Of a DNA stretch of 35,751 bases, positions 14,396-23,668 are shown in pieces. Made by a program: the position numbers and the translations under genes. Source of the stretch: an uncultured Ruminococcus sp. (lineage in GTDB: Bacteria > Bacillota > Clostridia > Oscillospirales > Acutalibacteraceae); assembly GCA_902801245.1 (NCBI GenBank), contig CADCHW010000003.1:160041-195791 (forward strand). Reading direction: 5' to 3'. The notes beneath the pieces were generated by a model, which was given only the letters and a program-made list of their open reading frames with translations, was not told where the DNA came from and searched no databases. How positions within the stretch are numbered: the first letter of the stretch is position 1; each line of letters begins with the position of its first letter.

Positions 14396-15481
14396 ATGAT
14401 TCCAAACATAAAAAGAAAAGCTCGCTTCCGTTTGGCTGTTCGTCAAGGTTTGCGGGAAGTCGCAGAGTGGGTAAATTTTTCCGACTCCACAAAGGATAAT
14501 TTCAGTATTAACATTTCGGGAACATCTGTACTTGAAAATAATTTTAAATCCACAAATAATGCACTGATGTATGTTAGCGATACTTCGATTGTCCGTTTGA
14601 ATCACGACGGTGAAAAAATTTACTCATATCAGCATAATTTTACTAATCCGCTGATGAAATGTTCTAATATTTATTCTATTGCGTTTAACGAGGGCGGTGC
14701 CGATTTCAGAATTTTATCCGATAAAGGTGAGGTGTATCGTGGCACTCAGGGTACTGCAATTACCGATTGTGATATTAATGATATAGGTATTTATGGAATA
14801 ATCTCCGACCAAACAGGTTATCTTGCTAAATTATCTGTGTTTGATAAGAATAACGAATTCCTTTTTGGTTATTCTTTTAACGATTATTATGCTGTTTCCG
14901 TTTCTGTTAATAATGAGGGAACTATGGCGGCAGTGGGTGCTGTGAATACAATTGACGGTCAGCTTGTTTCACAAGTATATTTGCTTGACTTTACAAGAGA
15001 AGAACCGTTATATACTTATACTTATAATGACCAGATTATTTATGATGTCAAGTTCATTGAGGAGGATAGATTTGCTGTTATCACAGATTCACTTGTGTCT
15101 GTAATTTACAGCGACAGCGGAAAAGAAATACCTTACAGCTATAACAATAGAGTTTTAACTGCATATAATGTATCATACGGGAATAATATTGCTGTATCAC
15201 TCTCACGCTCAGATGACGAAAGAGAATGCAGTATAGTAAGTATTGATACAAAAGGTAATGAAACAGGTAGCTTTTCTACAGATTTAAAGGTATTCTCTAT
15301 TGACGTAAAAAAAGACAAAATAGCTTTGCTTTCGTCAAGTAAGCTGTATCTTTATAATTTTTACGGCGATTCGTTCGGAGAATGGGAGGTCGGAACAGAT
15401 GCGAAAAGTATCATAATTCCTCAGGAAAAAACTTCCTACATTCTGGGAGTTTCCGAAATTCGCAAAATAAGTTTAAAGTAG
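14396..15481 (+). CDS. DUF5711-like beta-propeller protein with damaged N-terminus
   Basis: Most of the 361 residues form repeated short beta-strand blocks (for example VYLLDFTREEPLYTYTYNDQIIYDVKF), like the propeller-type DUF5711 proteins of Clostridia; function of that family is unknown. Those proteins usually begin with a cytoplasmic tail and one membrane helix. Here the well-placed start (GGAAGGGGG, then ATG at 14371) opens a different frame, MAYDYKNKDDSKHKKK, that stops at 14497-14499. The long frame begins without a ribosome binding site and has no membrane helix. A frameshift near 14400-14440, probably with loss of the helix, is the simplest explanation. The gene may not be functional. 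Confidence 0.6.
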   Translation: MIPNIKRKARFRLAVRQGLREVAEWVNFSDSTKDNFSINISGTSVLENNFKSTNNALMYVSDTSIVRLNHDGEKIYSYQHNFTNPLMKCSNIYSIAFNEGGADFRILSDKGEVYRGTQGTAITDCDINDIGIYGIISDQTGYLAKLSVFDKNNEFLFGYSFNDYYAVSVSVNNEGTMAAVGAVNTIDGQLVSQVYLLDFTREEPLYTYTYNDQIIYDVKFIEEDRFAVITDSLVSVIYSDSGKEIPYSYNNRVLTAYNVSYGNNIAVSLSRSDDERECSIVSIDTKGNETGSFSTDLKVFSIDVKKDKIALLSSSKLYLYNFYGDSFGEWEVGTDAKSIIIPQEKTSYILGVSEIRKISLK

Positions 15482-15512
15482 AATAATTTCAGAAAGAAAA
15501 GGAATGATAATT

Positions 15513-16235
15513 ATGAATGTTGCACTTGATGTTTTGGTAATTATAATTGTTGCTGTATTTGCTTTCTTTGGATACAAAAAGGGATTAATTAAAACACTGG
15601 TTTCAATTGTCGGTACTTTTATTTCTTCGTTTTTGACAATGATACTGGCTAATCCTATAGCAGAAGCAATTTATTTTGGTGAATTTGACGATGTTATCAT
15701 CGAAAAAGTAAACGATGCTTCAGCACTTTTTAAGACCTCGGGTACAGGTTCTCTTATTGAGAATATTCTTGACACGATGCCGAAGTTTGTAGTAAACTCT
15801 ATGCCCGGATTTAAAATTACTCAGGATAAACTTGCGTCGGCGGCAAACTACGGTCCCGAAAAGGTTGAAGAGCTTCTCCGCCCGATTGTGATTTCATTCA
15901 TCTCGCTTATAGTGTCCATTGTATTGTTTCTTTTGATTTCGGTGATTATCAAGCTGGTTACAAAGCTTATTAACAGTAAGATTGACAATTCCTATGTGGG
16001 CGTAATCAACAGAGTTCTCGGTGCGGTTATCGGTATCATTGAGGGTTTTGTGCTGATTCTTGTGATTGCTTTTATCATCAGAATTGCAGTTCCGCATTTG
16101 AAGCATGTTCCCGAAATCATCTCAGATGAATCAATTTCACAGTCTACAATATTCAAAGGTATTTACGACAGTCCGATTTTGACGGGTGTTGTTGAAACAA
16201 ATACAGAATCACCAAATACAAAGGCAGTAGAATAA
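15513..16235 (+). CDS. CvpA family membrane protein
   Basis: Family of inner-membrane proteins named after E. coli CvpA. The 240-residue product starts with LDVLVIIIVAVFAFFGYKKGLIKTLVSIVG, the usual CvpA opening with the glycine-rich GYKKG turn. It then has a helix near 28-45 and two strong C-terminal helices (about 128-152 and 170-192). An ATG at 15504 is in frame but only a base from the AGGA site; the ATG at 15513 has proper spacing and was chosen. The role in this organism is not evident; CvpA relatives are linked to envelope stress and peptide export. Confidence 0.85.
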   Translation: MNVALDVLVIIIVAVFAFFGYKKGLIKTLVSIVGTFISSFLTMILANPIAEAIYFGEFDDVIIEKVNDASALFKTSGTGSLIENILDTMPKFVVNSMPGFKITQDKLASAANYGPEKVEELLRPIVISFISLIVSIVLFLLISVIIKLVTKLINSKIDNSYVGVINRVLGAVIGIIEGFVLILVIAFIIRIAVPHLKHVPEIISDESISQSTIFKGIYDSPILTGVVETNTESPNTKAVE

Positions 16236-16263
16236 TTTAATTATTTCTATGGAGTGATGAGAT

Positions 16264-16851
16264 TTGACAAAGCCGCAAAATATTGCTAAAGGATTTACTT
16301 CTGTTTTTTCCGAAAATATTATGACAGTTCCGAATTTAATGACGTGCATAAGAATTATTTTGATTATACCTTTTTTGATAATGTTCTTTAACGGTAATTA
16401 TATTTCATCGTTTACTGTGCTGATGTTTTCGGGAGTGACAGATTTCCTTGACGGTTTCATCGCCCGAACTTTCAATCAAACCTCACAGCTTGGAAAATAT
16501 CTTGACCCCCTCGCCGATAAACTCACATTATTTGCGGTCGGATTCTGTGTGAGTATGATGTTTCCACAACTGTTTCCGATAATAATATTACTTGTAACTA
16601 AGGATATTTTAATGATAGCAGGTTCGCTGATATTATTGAAAAGGTCGATAAATCCGCCCCGAGCACAGTGGTACGGAAAAGCGGCGACATTTTTCTTTTA
16701 TGTATCTGCTTTGACATCGGTAATAGTTTATTTCTGCGGAACAGAATTGTTTTGGCTTGTCAATACCCTGTTTTTGGTTACATTCGTGTTGATGTTTACA
16801 GCAATGATACGCTATTACAAAATTTTTAAAAGTTTATTAAACTATGGTTAA
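16264..16851 (+). CDS. pgsA: CDP-alcohol phosphatidyltransferase (probable PgsA)
   Basis: Makes phosphatidylglycerol phosphate from CDP-diacylglycerol and glycerol-3-phosphate. The full catalytic motif D-x2-D-G-x2-A-R-x8-G-x3-D-x3-D is visible in TDFLDGFIARTFNQ...GKYLDPLAD (about residues 59-85). The 195 residues have the expected membrane helices and a length typical of PgsA. TTG at 16264 is used as start because GGAGTGATG lies about 8 bases upstream. A cardiolipin synthase of the same superfamily cannot be excluded. Confidence 0.85.
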   Translation: MTKPQNIAKGFTSVFSENIMTVPNLMTCIRIILIIPFLIMFFNGNYISSFTVLMFSGVTDFLDGFIARTFNQTSQLGKYLDPLADKLTLFAVGFCVSMMFPQLFPIIILLVTKDILMIAGSLILLKRSINPPRAQWYGKAATFFFYVSALTSVIVYFCGTELFWLVNTLFLVTFVLMFTAMIRYYKIFKSLLNYG

Positions 16852-16899
16852 TATTTATAATCTATAATCTATAGCATATATACAATTAAGGAGAAAACT

Positions 16900-19269
16900 A
16901 TGTTTTGCATAAGATGTAAAAAGCGTCCTGCGGTGGTTTTTGTTTCTACCGATAAGGACTTGAATTCGCCGAGCGGCTACTGCATTTCGTGTGCCAGAGA
17001 GCTAGGTATAAAACCGGTAAATGATTTAATGGAAAAAATGGGAATTTCCGATAAGGAAATTGATCAGATATATGACCAGATGGGCGACTTCCTTAATGAG
17101 GACGGCGACTTTAATATGTCTGCGTTAAGCGATATGTATTCACAGGCAATGGGCGAAGGTTTTGCAGGGGAAGATGATGACGAAGAAACCGATGATGATT
17201 TTACTCACGGAGCACCGCCGTTCCCGAACTTTTTAGGAAAATTCTTCAAAGGAAATAACGATGATTCTTCGACAGCAGCCTCCGCATCTGCTTCTTCGTT
17301 TTCCGATAAGAAAGGCAATGAGGAAAGAAACACTTCAAAAAGCCGCAAGGAGAAAAAGAAATATAAGCACCTCACTACATATTGTGAAAATTTAACAAAA
17401 AAAGCCGAAAATAACGAGCTTGATATGATAATCGGCAGAGATCAGGAGATAGGCAGAGTTATTCAGATTCTCTCTCGGCGTACAAAAAACAATCCCTGTC
17501 TTATCGGTGAACCCGGTGTCGGTAAAACGGCAATTGCGGAGGGTCTTGCTCAAAGAATAGCTTCGGGCAACGTTCCGCAGAGATTGATGAATAAACAAAT
17601 TTATCTTCTTGATTTGACCTCGCTTGTTGCAGGTACACAATTCCGTGGTCAGTTTGAGGCTAGAATTAAGGGTCTTACATCTGAAATTAAGGAACACGGA
17701 AATGTGATTCTTTTCATTGATGAGGTTCACAATCTTGTCGGCACGGGTGATTCCGAGGGTACTATGAATGCCGCAAATATCCTTAAGCCTGCTCTTTCCA
17801 GAGGTGAGATTCAGGTTATCGGTGCGACTACGTTTAACGAGTACAGAAAATATATTGAAAAGGATTCGGCTTTGGAACGTCGTTTCCAGCCTGTAACGGT
17901 TGCCGAGCCGTCAATTGACGATACTATTGAAGTTTTGGTGGGCGTTAAGGGTTATTATGAAAAGTATCATAATGTAACGGTTACCGAACAAATTATCAGA
18001 CGTGCGGTAGTAGTTTCAGAGAGATATATTACCGATAGATTTTTACCCGATAAGGCAATTGATTTGCTTGATGAAGCTTGTGTAAGTGCTTCACTCAGAA
18101 ATAAGGTTGCCGCAGAGTATCAGAAGCTTTCTGCGGAGCGTGACAGACTAAGCGAGAGAGAACAGGAAATGACTTCCTCCGATGACATTGATTACGCAAA
18201 GCTTTCACTTGTGCGAACAGACCTTGCACGAATTAATAAAAAGCTTGACACATTTAATAAGGACGAGCTGTCAACAGCAGTGACAGAGGACGATATCGCT
18301 CACGTTGTGGAGCTGTGGACAGGTATTCCTGCATCTAAGGTTCAGGAGAACGAGCTTAGAAAGCTTGCCGATTTGGAAGATAAGCTTAAAGCAAAAATCA
18401 TCGGTCAGAACGAAGCTGTTGAAGCACTTGCGGCAGCTATCAGAAGAAGCCGTGTTCAGATTAGTCCGAGAAGACACCCTGCATCGTTTATTTTTGTAGG
18501 TCCGACAGGTGTCGGAAAAACGGAGCTTGTAAAGGTTCTTTCGGTGGAGCTTTTCGATTCGCCCGAAACTCTTATAAGACTTGATATGTCCGAGTTTATG
18601 GAGAAGCATTCCGTTTCAAAGATTATAGGTTCGCCTCCGGGTTATGTAGGCTATGACGAGGCAGGTCAGGTTACCGAGAAAGTTCGCCGCCGTCCGTATT
18701 CCGTGCTGCTTTTCGATGAAATTGAAAAGGCTCACCCCGATGTGCTGAATATTCTTTTGCAGATTCTTGACGAGGGCAGACTTACAGACGCTCACGGCAG
18801 AGTTGTAAATTTTGAGAACACTGTTATTATTATGACAAGTAATGCAGGCAGTGACATTCACGAAGGTATTCTCGGATTCAACAAGAGTGAAAGCGAGATT
18901 AGCAGCGAAAAGGCTATGAAAGCATTGTCGAATTTCCTCCGTCCGGAGTTTCTTGCAAGAGTTGACGAAATTATCAGCTTTAACGTCCTTACAGAGGAAA
19001 ACTTCAAGGATATCGCAAAACTTCTTCTTAACGAGTATGTAACATCTCTTAAGGAAAAAGGTATTGCGTTCAATTATGATGACAAAGCTGTTACCTATAT
19101 TGCGGAGAAATCCCGTGGCGGCAAGAGCGGTGCGAGAGATTTGAGAAATTATATCCGCAAAGAGGTTGAGGACGCTATCACAAGCGAGATAGTTATGCGT
19201 GGAGAGGGTAGCTTTACGGAAATCAATCTTTCGGAAAATGACGGGAAAATTGTACTTGATATAAAGTAA
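16900..19269 (+). CDS. ClpE-like Clp ATPase with N-terminal zinc finger
   Basis: AAA+ unfoldase for ClpP-dependent proteolysis. The N-terminus has a treble-clef-like zinc finger with C3, C6, C28 and C31, as in ClpE and McsA, instead of the double ClpN repeats of ClpC. A disordered acidic/Ser-rich linker (about 85-155) follows. Walker A1 GEPGVGKT is at 203-210 and Walker B1 ILFIDE near 270-275; a short middle coiled region lies near 400-450; Walker A2 GPTGVGKT is at 534-541. The C-terminal domain contains the LGF tripeptide (in GILGFNKS), the usual ClpP docking loop, so it likely partners ClpP. No CtsR-type box is seen upstream. A terminator hairpin follows. Confidence 0.92.
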   Translation: MFCIRCKKRPAVVFVSTDKDLNSPSGYCISCARELGIKPVNDLMEKMGISDKEIDQIYDQMGDFLNEDGDFNMSALSDMYSQAMGEGFAGEDDDEETDDDFTHGAPPFPNFLGKFFKGNNDDSSTAASASASSFSDKKGNEERNTSKSRKEKKKYKHLTTYCENLTKKAENNELDMIIGRDQEIGRVIQILSRRTKNNPCLIGEPGVGKTAIAEGLAQRIASGNVPQRLMNKQIYLLDLTSLVAGTQFRGQFEARIKGLTSEIKEHGNVILFIDEVHNLVGTGDSEGTMNAANILKPALSRGEIQVIGATTFNEYRKYIEKDSALERRFQPVTVAEPSIDDTIEVLVGVKGYYEKYHNVTVTEQIIRRAVVVSERYITDRFLPDKAIDLLDEACVSASLRNKVAAEYQKLSAERDRLSEREQEMTSSDDIDYAKLSLVRTDLARINKKLDTFNKDELSTAVTEDDIAHVVELWTGIPASKVQENELRKLADLEDKLKAKIIGQNEAVEALAAAIRRSRVQISPRRHPASFIFVGPTGVGKTELVKVLSVELFDSPETLIRLDMSEFMEKHSVSKIIGSPPGYVGYDEAGQVTEKVRRRPYSVLLFDEIEKAHPDVLNILLQILDEGRLTDAHGRVVNFENTVIIMTSNAGSDIHEGILGFNKSESEISSEKAMKALSNFLRPEFLARVDEIISFNVLTEENFKDIAKLLLNEYVTSLKEKGIAFNYDDKAVTYIAEKSRGGKSGARDLRNYIRKEVEDAITSEIVMRGEGSFTEINLSENDGKIVLDIK

Positions 19270-19286
19270 TATTTTTTCAAAAATAA

Positions 19287-19332
19287 AACCGACCCGGTGA
19301 TTTTATAAAATTGCCCGGTCGGTTAAAATTTT
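19287..19332 (+). terminator. Terminator behind the Clp ATPase gene
   Basis: AACCGACCCGG (19287-19297) pairs with CCCGGTCGGTT (19314-19324) with one mismatch, over a 16-base loop, followed by AAAATTTTG. The stem is strong but the T-tract is short, so termination may be incomplete. Confidence 0.6.
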
Positions 19333-19335
19333 GTA

Positions 19336-19363
19336 TTGTACTTTTTCAAATTTGTGGTATAAT
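19336..19363 (+). promoter_or_regulatory. sigma-A promoter of uvrB
   Basis: TTGTAC (19336-19341) and TATAAT (19358-19363) have a 16-bp spacer, and TGG before the -10 makes an extended -10. No LexA-type operator (GAAC...GTTC) is obvious around it. Confidence 0.75.
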
Positions 19364-19412
19364 AAAGTAGATAGTTAATTTTTTGAGATTTTTTGAAAGC
19401 GATGTGAGTTTT

Positions 19413-21380
19413 GTGTCCGATAGTTGTTTTAGATTAAAGTCAGAGTATCAACCGACAGGCGACCAGCCGCAGGCTATTGACGCAATAGTTGAAAGCATAC
19501 AAAAAGGTAACAAAGAGCAAACCTTACTCGGTGTTACGGGTTCGGGTAAGACGTTCACAATGGCGAATGTTATTGCAAGGCTGAACCGTCCGACGCTTGT
19601 CCTTGCACACAATAAAACGCTTGCCGCCCAGTTGTGCAGTGAGTTCAAGGAGTTTTTCCCCGAAAATGCCGTGGAGTATTTTGTATCTTACTATGACTAT
19701 TATCAACCCGAAGCATATATCGCTTCAACAGATACATATATTGAAAAGGATTCGTCAATCAATGATGAAATCGATAAACTCCGACACAGTGCCACGCTTG
19801 CACTTTCGGAACGCAGAGATGTAATAATTGTTGCCAGTGTGTCGTGTATTTACAGCTTGGGTAACCCTATCGATTACCGTACAATGGTTATTTCACTTCG
19901 TCCGGGTATGGAAAAATCACGTGACGAGCTTCTTAAAAAGCTTGTTGAGCTGCAATATGAGAGAAACGATATTAATTTTGTGAGAAATAAATTTCGTGTC
20001 AGGGGAGATGTTGTGGAAATTTTTCCTGCGGCAAGCGGAGATAATATAATCAGAGTTGAGTTTTTCGGAGATGAAATCGACAGAATAAGCGAAATAAATC
20101 CGCTCACGGGTGAACATATCGCAAATCTCAAACATGCAGCAATATATCCGGCTTCACATTATATCGTTCCGCAGGATAAAATGCAGGCTGCAATAAAGGA
20201 GCTTGAAAAGGAGCTTGACAAAAGGCTTGAATATTTCCGCAGCGAGGGTAAGCTTCTCGAAGCACAGAGAATTGAACAGCGTACACGGTATGACATTGAA
20301 TCTTTGCTTGAAATCGGATTTTGTTCGGGTATTGAAAATTATTCGAGAGTTCTCTCGGGCAGAGTCCCCGGAAGTATGCCGTATACATTACTTGACTATT
20401 TTCCGAAAGATTTTCTTTTGTTTGTTGACGAGTCGCATGTAACTCTTCCGCAGGTTCGGGGAATGTATGCAGGCGACCACGCCCGAAAGGAAAATCTTAT
20501 AGAATACGGTTTCAGACTTCCGTCGGCTTTTGACAATCGCCCCTTGAATTTTGACGAATTTTACAGTAAAATAAATCAGGCGGTGTTTGTGTCTGCGACC
20601 CCCGGTGATTTTGAGCTTGAAAAGAGTGAGCTTGTTGCCGAACAGGTTATCCGACCTACGGGACTTCTCGACCCCGTAATTTCCGTTCGTCCGACAGAGG
20701 GTCAGATTGATGACCTCATTTCCGAGATTAACACCCGAACAGCAAAAGGTTTCAGAACGCTTGTTACAACGCTTACAAAGAAAATGGCAGAGAATTTGAC
20801 ATCTTATTTTGAATCTATGGGTATTAAGGTACGCTATATGCACCATGATATAGATACTGTTGAGAGAATGGAAATTATCAGAGGTTTGCGGCTGGGTGAC
20901 TTTGATGTACTTGTAGGCATTAACCTTTTGAGAGAGGGTCTTGACATTCCCGAGGTTGCGTTGGTGGCAATTCTCGATGCGGATAAAGAGGGATTTCTCC
21001 GAAGTGAGCGAAGTCTTATCCAGACTATAGGACGTGCCGCACGCAACAGCGAGGGCGAAGTTATTATGTATGCCGACAGCGTTACACCGTCAATGGAAAA
21101 AGCATTGTTTGAAACAGCTCGCCGCCGTGAGATTCAAATGAAATATAACCAAGACCACGGAATAACTCCTAAAACTATTATTAAGAAAGTCAGCGACGTG
21201 CTTGAAATTTCCACTCACGCAGACGATGACAAGAAGCCTAAGAAACGATTGAATGCAGAGGAGAAACGTCAGCTTATCGAACAGCTTACAAAGGAAATGA
21301 AAGCCGCCGCAAAATTGCTTGAATTTGAACACGCTGCATTCTTGAGGGATAAGATTCAAAAGCTGAAAGACAGTAAGTAA
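19413..21380 (+). CDS. uvrB: Excinuclease ABC subunit UvrB
   Basis: Damage-verification helicase of nucleotide excision repair, acting between UvrA and UvrC. The product carries [11 protein letters not shown] at its start, Walker A GVTGSGKT near residue 40, the damage-probing beta-hairpin [11 protein letters not shown], the DEAD-like motif VDESHVT, the helicase motif QTIGRAARN and the C-terminal UVR motif ([20 protein letters not shown]). I chose GTG at 19413, which gives an N-terminus comparable with other UvrB proteins; GTG at 19404 and TTG at 19383 are in-frame alternatives without better binding sites. The length of 655 residues is normal. Confidence 0.97.
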   Translation: MSDSCFRLKSEYQPTGDQPQAIDAIVESIQKGNKEQTLLGVTGSGKTFTMANVIARLNRPTLVLAHNKTLAAQLCSEFKEFFPENAVEYFVSYYDYYQPEAYIASTDTYIEKDSSINDEIDKLRHSATLALSERRDVIIVASVSCIYSLGNPIDYRTMVISLRPGMEKSRDELLKKLVELQYERNDINFVRNKFRVRGDVVEIFPAASGDNIIRVEFFGDEIDRISEINPLTGEHIANLKHAAIYPASHYIVPQDKMQAAIKELEKELDKRLEYFRSEGKLLEAQRIEQRTRYDIESLLEIGFCSGIENYSRVLSGRVPGSMPYTLLDYFPKDFLLFVDESHVTLPQVRGMYAGDHARKENLIEYGFRLPSAFDNRPLNFDEFYSKINQAVFVSATPGDFELEKSELVAEQVIRPTGLLDPVISVRPTEGQIDDLISEINTRTAKGFRTLVTTLTKKMAENLTSYFESMGIKVRYMHHDIDTVERMEIIRGLRLGDFDVLVGINLLREGLDIPEVALVAILDADKEGFLRSERSLIQTIGRAARNSEGEVIMYADSVTPSMEKALFETARRREIQMKYNQDHGITPKTIIKKVSDVLEISTHADDDKKPKKRLNAEEKRQLIEQLTKEMKAAAKLLEFEHAAFLRDKIQKLKDSK

Positions 21381-21408
21381 ATGTGGCTTTGATGAAAGGA
21401 GAGCAACG

Positions 21409-21612
21409 ATGAACGAATTGGAAAGACATAAAGTCAAGGAGGCTGTTATTGCTCTTTTTAATGACCATGGAATTACAAATTTAGAAGAATTTGAATCTCT
21501 TGATGAAGAATCGGGTGCAGAGTTGTACGAAGATTTGAAAGCGGGAGTTCTCGAAGAATTTGAGGTTGATTTAGAATTAATCGATGAATTGACGGAAGAA
21601 ATTCTTAGTTAA
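21409..21612 (+). CDS. Small acidic protein, 67 aa, unknown
   Basis: Not recognised. It is strongly acidic and probably helical (LEEFESLDEESGAELYEDL), with no signal peptide or cysteine motif. AAGGAGAGC precedes the ATG by a good spacing and the gene sits 28 bases after uvrB on the same strand, so it is likely expressed. There is no catalytic signature; an adaptor or regulatory role would be guesswork. Confidence 0.7.
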   Translation: MNELERHKVKEAVIALFNDHGITNLEEFESLDEESGAELYEDLKAGVLEEFEVDLELIDELTEEILS

Positions 21613-21661
21613 AATATTGCAAGAGTTTTATTTTAAATGTAAAAGAAAAGGAATTATTTAG

Positions 21662-23647
21662 ATGACCAGAAAAAGTAAACCTGAATATGATAACGAAAGT
21701 ATAGTATCATTAAAAGGTGCAGACAGAGTAAGAAAACGTCCTGCTGTTATTTTCGGCTCGGACGGACTTGAAGGCTGTGAACATTCGTTTTTCGAGATTC
21801 TCTCAAACTCCATAGACGAAGCAAGAGAGGGCTACGGACATTCAATCACAGTCACATATTACGAGGATAAATCTATAGAGGTCGAAGACCACGGCAGAGG
21901 TATTCCTGTTGATTTCAATAAGAACGAAGACCGCTATAACTGGGAACTTGTTTTCTGTGAGCTGTACGCAGGCGGAAAATATAACAACAGCGAGGGCGAG
22001 AATTATGAGTATTCGCTCGGTCTTAACGGTTTGGGTCTTTGCTCAACACAGTATTCCTCCGAGTTTATGGAGGTAGATATCCGCCGTGACAAGAAACGTT
22101 ATACCCTTAATTTTGAAAAGGGTGAGAATGTCGGAGGCTTGAAAAAGAAATCCTACGACAAGAAAGATACAGGTACTAAAATCCGTTGGCGCCCCGATTT
22201 GGAGGTGTTTACGGATATTGATATCCCGACAGAGTATTTCTTGGATATTATCCGCCGTCAGGCAATTGTAAACGCAGGCATTAAATTTATATTCCGTCTG
22301 CAAAACGGCAAGAGCTTTGAAACAACGGAGTTTCTTTACAATAACGGCATAACCGACCATGTGAAAGAAATTGTCGGCGAGGACGGCTTGACAAGCGTGC
22401 AGTCGTGGCAGGCTGAAAGAATGGTTCGTGACAGAGCCGATAAACCCGAGTATAAGGCAAAAATGAATATTGCCCTTGCGTTCTCCAATAAGGTCAAAAC
22501 ACAGGAGTTTTACCATAATTCAAGCTGGCTCGAACACGGCGGTGCTCATGAAGCCGCTGTTAAAAATGCCTTTGTGTATCAGATTGATGCGTACTTGAAG
22601 CAGAACGGAAAGTACAATAAGAGTGAAAGTAAGATTAAGTTTAACGATGTTGAAGAATGTCTTGTGATTGTAATATCTTCGTTTTCAAGTGTCACGTCAT
22701 ACGAGAATCAGACGAAAAAGGCTATCAATAATAAAGGTATTCAAGACGCACTTGTCGAAGTTCTTCGTCATCAGCTTGAAATTTATTTTATAGAGAATCC
22801 TATCGAAGCGGAGAAAATTGCAGGTCAGGTTCTTGTGAATAAGCGAAGCCGTGAACGTGCCGAGAAAACACGGCTTGATATCAAGAAAACTCTTTCAAGC
22901 AATATGGATATGACAAGCCGTGTTGCCAAATTTGTTGACTGCCGAAGTAAGGATACTGCCCAAAGAGAGCTTTTTATCGTGGAGGGTGATTCGGCTCTCG
23001 GAGCGTGTAAACAAGCGAGAAATCCCGATTTTCAGGCGATTATGCCTATCAGAGGTAAAATTCTCAACTGCCTGAAAGCCGACTACAGCAAGATTTTTAA
23101 AAGCGAAATTATTACAGATTTGCTGAAAGTTCTTGGCTGCGGAGTTGAAACGAAGTCGAAATCAAATAAAAATTTGTCTATGTTTGATATTAATATGCTC
23201 AGGTGGAATAAGGTAATTCTATGTACCGATGCCGATGTTGACGGTTTCCAGATTAGAACTCTTCTGCTCACAATGCTTTACAGACTTACCCCAACTCTTA
23301 TAAAAGAGGGCAAGGTGTTTATTGCGGAATCACCTCTTTACGAAATTACTGCGAAGAATCAGATTTATTTCGCCTATACCGAACAGGAAAAGGAAGAGTA
23401 TATAAAAGAAATCGGCAAGGAGAAATTTACCGTGCAGCGTTCAAAGGGTCTTGGCGAGAATGAACCCGATATGATGAATTTAACCACAATGAACCCAAGC
23501 ACCAGACGACTTATCAAGGTTATGCCAGATGATGCCGAAAAAACTGCCGAAATATTCGATATTCTCCTCGGCGATAATCTCAGCGGCAGAAAGGATTATA
23601 TTGTGAAATACGGTGCGGATTATATAGATAATCTCGATGTAAGCTGA
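21662..23647 (+). CDS. Atypical type IIA topoisomerase subunit B (GyrB/ParE-like)
   Basis: ATPase and TOPRIM subunit of a type IIA DNA topoisomerase. It has the GHKL ATPase with E45 and N49 in EILSNSIDEA and D76 in VEDHGRGIP, the QTK loop (NQTKKAINN), the TOPRIM EGDSALG glutamate and the metal-binding DADVDG. Several otherwise near-invariant positions differ: RKRPAVIFGS replaces RKRPGMYIG, GLNGLGLCSTQYS replaces the LHGVGASVVNALS loop, EGDSALG replaces EGDSAGG, and DADVDGFQIRT replaces DADVDGSHIRT. 661 residues. It pairs with the adjacent A subunit. The differences suggest a paralog separate from the housekeeping gyrase; name it gyrB or parE only after phylogeny. Confidence 0.85.
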   Translation: MTRKSKPEYDNESIVSLKGADRVRKRPAVIFGSDGLEGCEHSFFEILSNSIDEAREGYGHSITVTYYEDKSIEVEDHGRGIPVDFNKNEDRYNWELVFCELYAGGKYNNSEGENYEYSLGLNGLGLCSTQYSSEFMEVDIRRDKKRYTLNFEKGENVGGLKKKSYDKKDTGTKIRWRPDLEVFTDIDIPTEYFLDIIRRQAIVNAGIKFIFRLQNGKSFETTEFLYNNGITDHVKEIVGEDGLTSVQSWQAERMVRDRADKPEYKAKMNIALAFSNKVKTQEFYHNSSWLEHGGAHEAAVKNAFVYQIDAYLKQNGKYNKSESKIKFNDVEECLVIVISSFSSVTSYENQTKKAINNKGIQDALVEVLRHQLEIYFIENPIEAEKIAGQVLVNKRSRERAEKTRLDIKKTLSSNMDMTSRVAKFVDCRSKDTAQRELFIVEGDSALGACKQARNPDFQAIMPIRGKILNCLKADYSKIFKSEIITDLLKVLGCGVETKSKSNKNLSMFDINMLRWNKVILCTDADVDGFQIRTLLLTMLYRLTPTLIKEGKVFIAESPLYEITAKNQIYFAYTEQEKEEYIKEIGKEKFTVQRSKGLGENEPDMMNLTTMNPSTRRLIKVMPDDAEKTAEIFDILLGDNLSGRKDYIVKYGADYIDNLDVS

Positions 23648-23668
23648 TGAGGAGAGGAGGGAAATATT

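Noticed and set aside
16851-16899. Promoter from repeated TATAATC boxes before the Clp ATPase
   Set aside because: Two -10-like boxes are present but no convincing -35 at the right spacing. Left open rather than annotated.
16851-16899. CtsR operator before the Clp ATPase gene
   Set aside because: No GGTCAAA-type direct repeat is visible.
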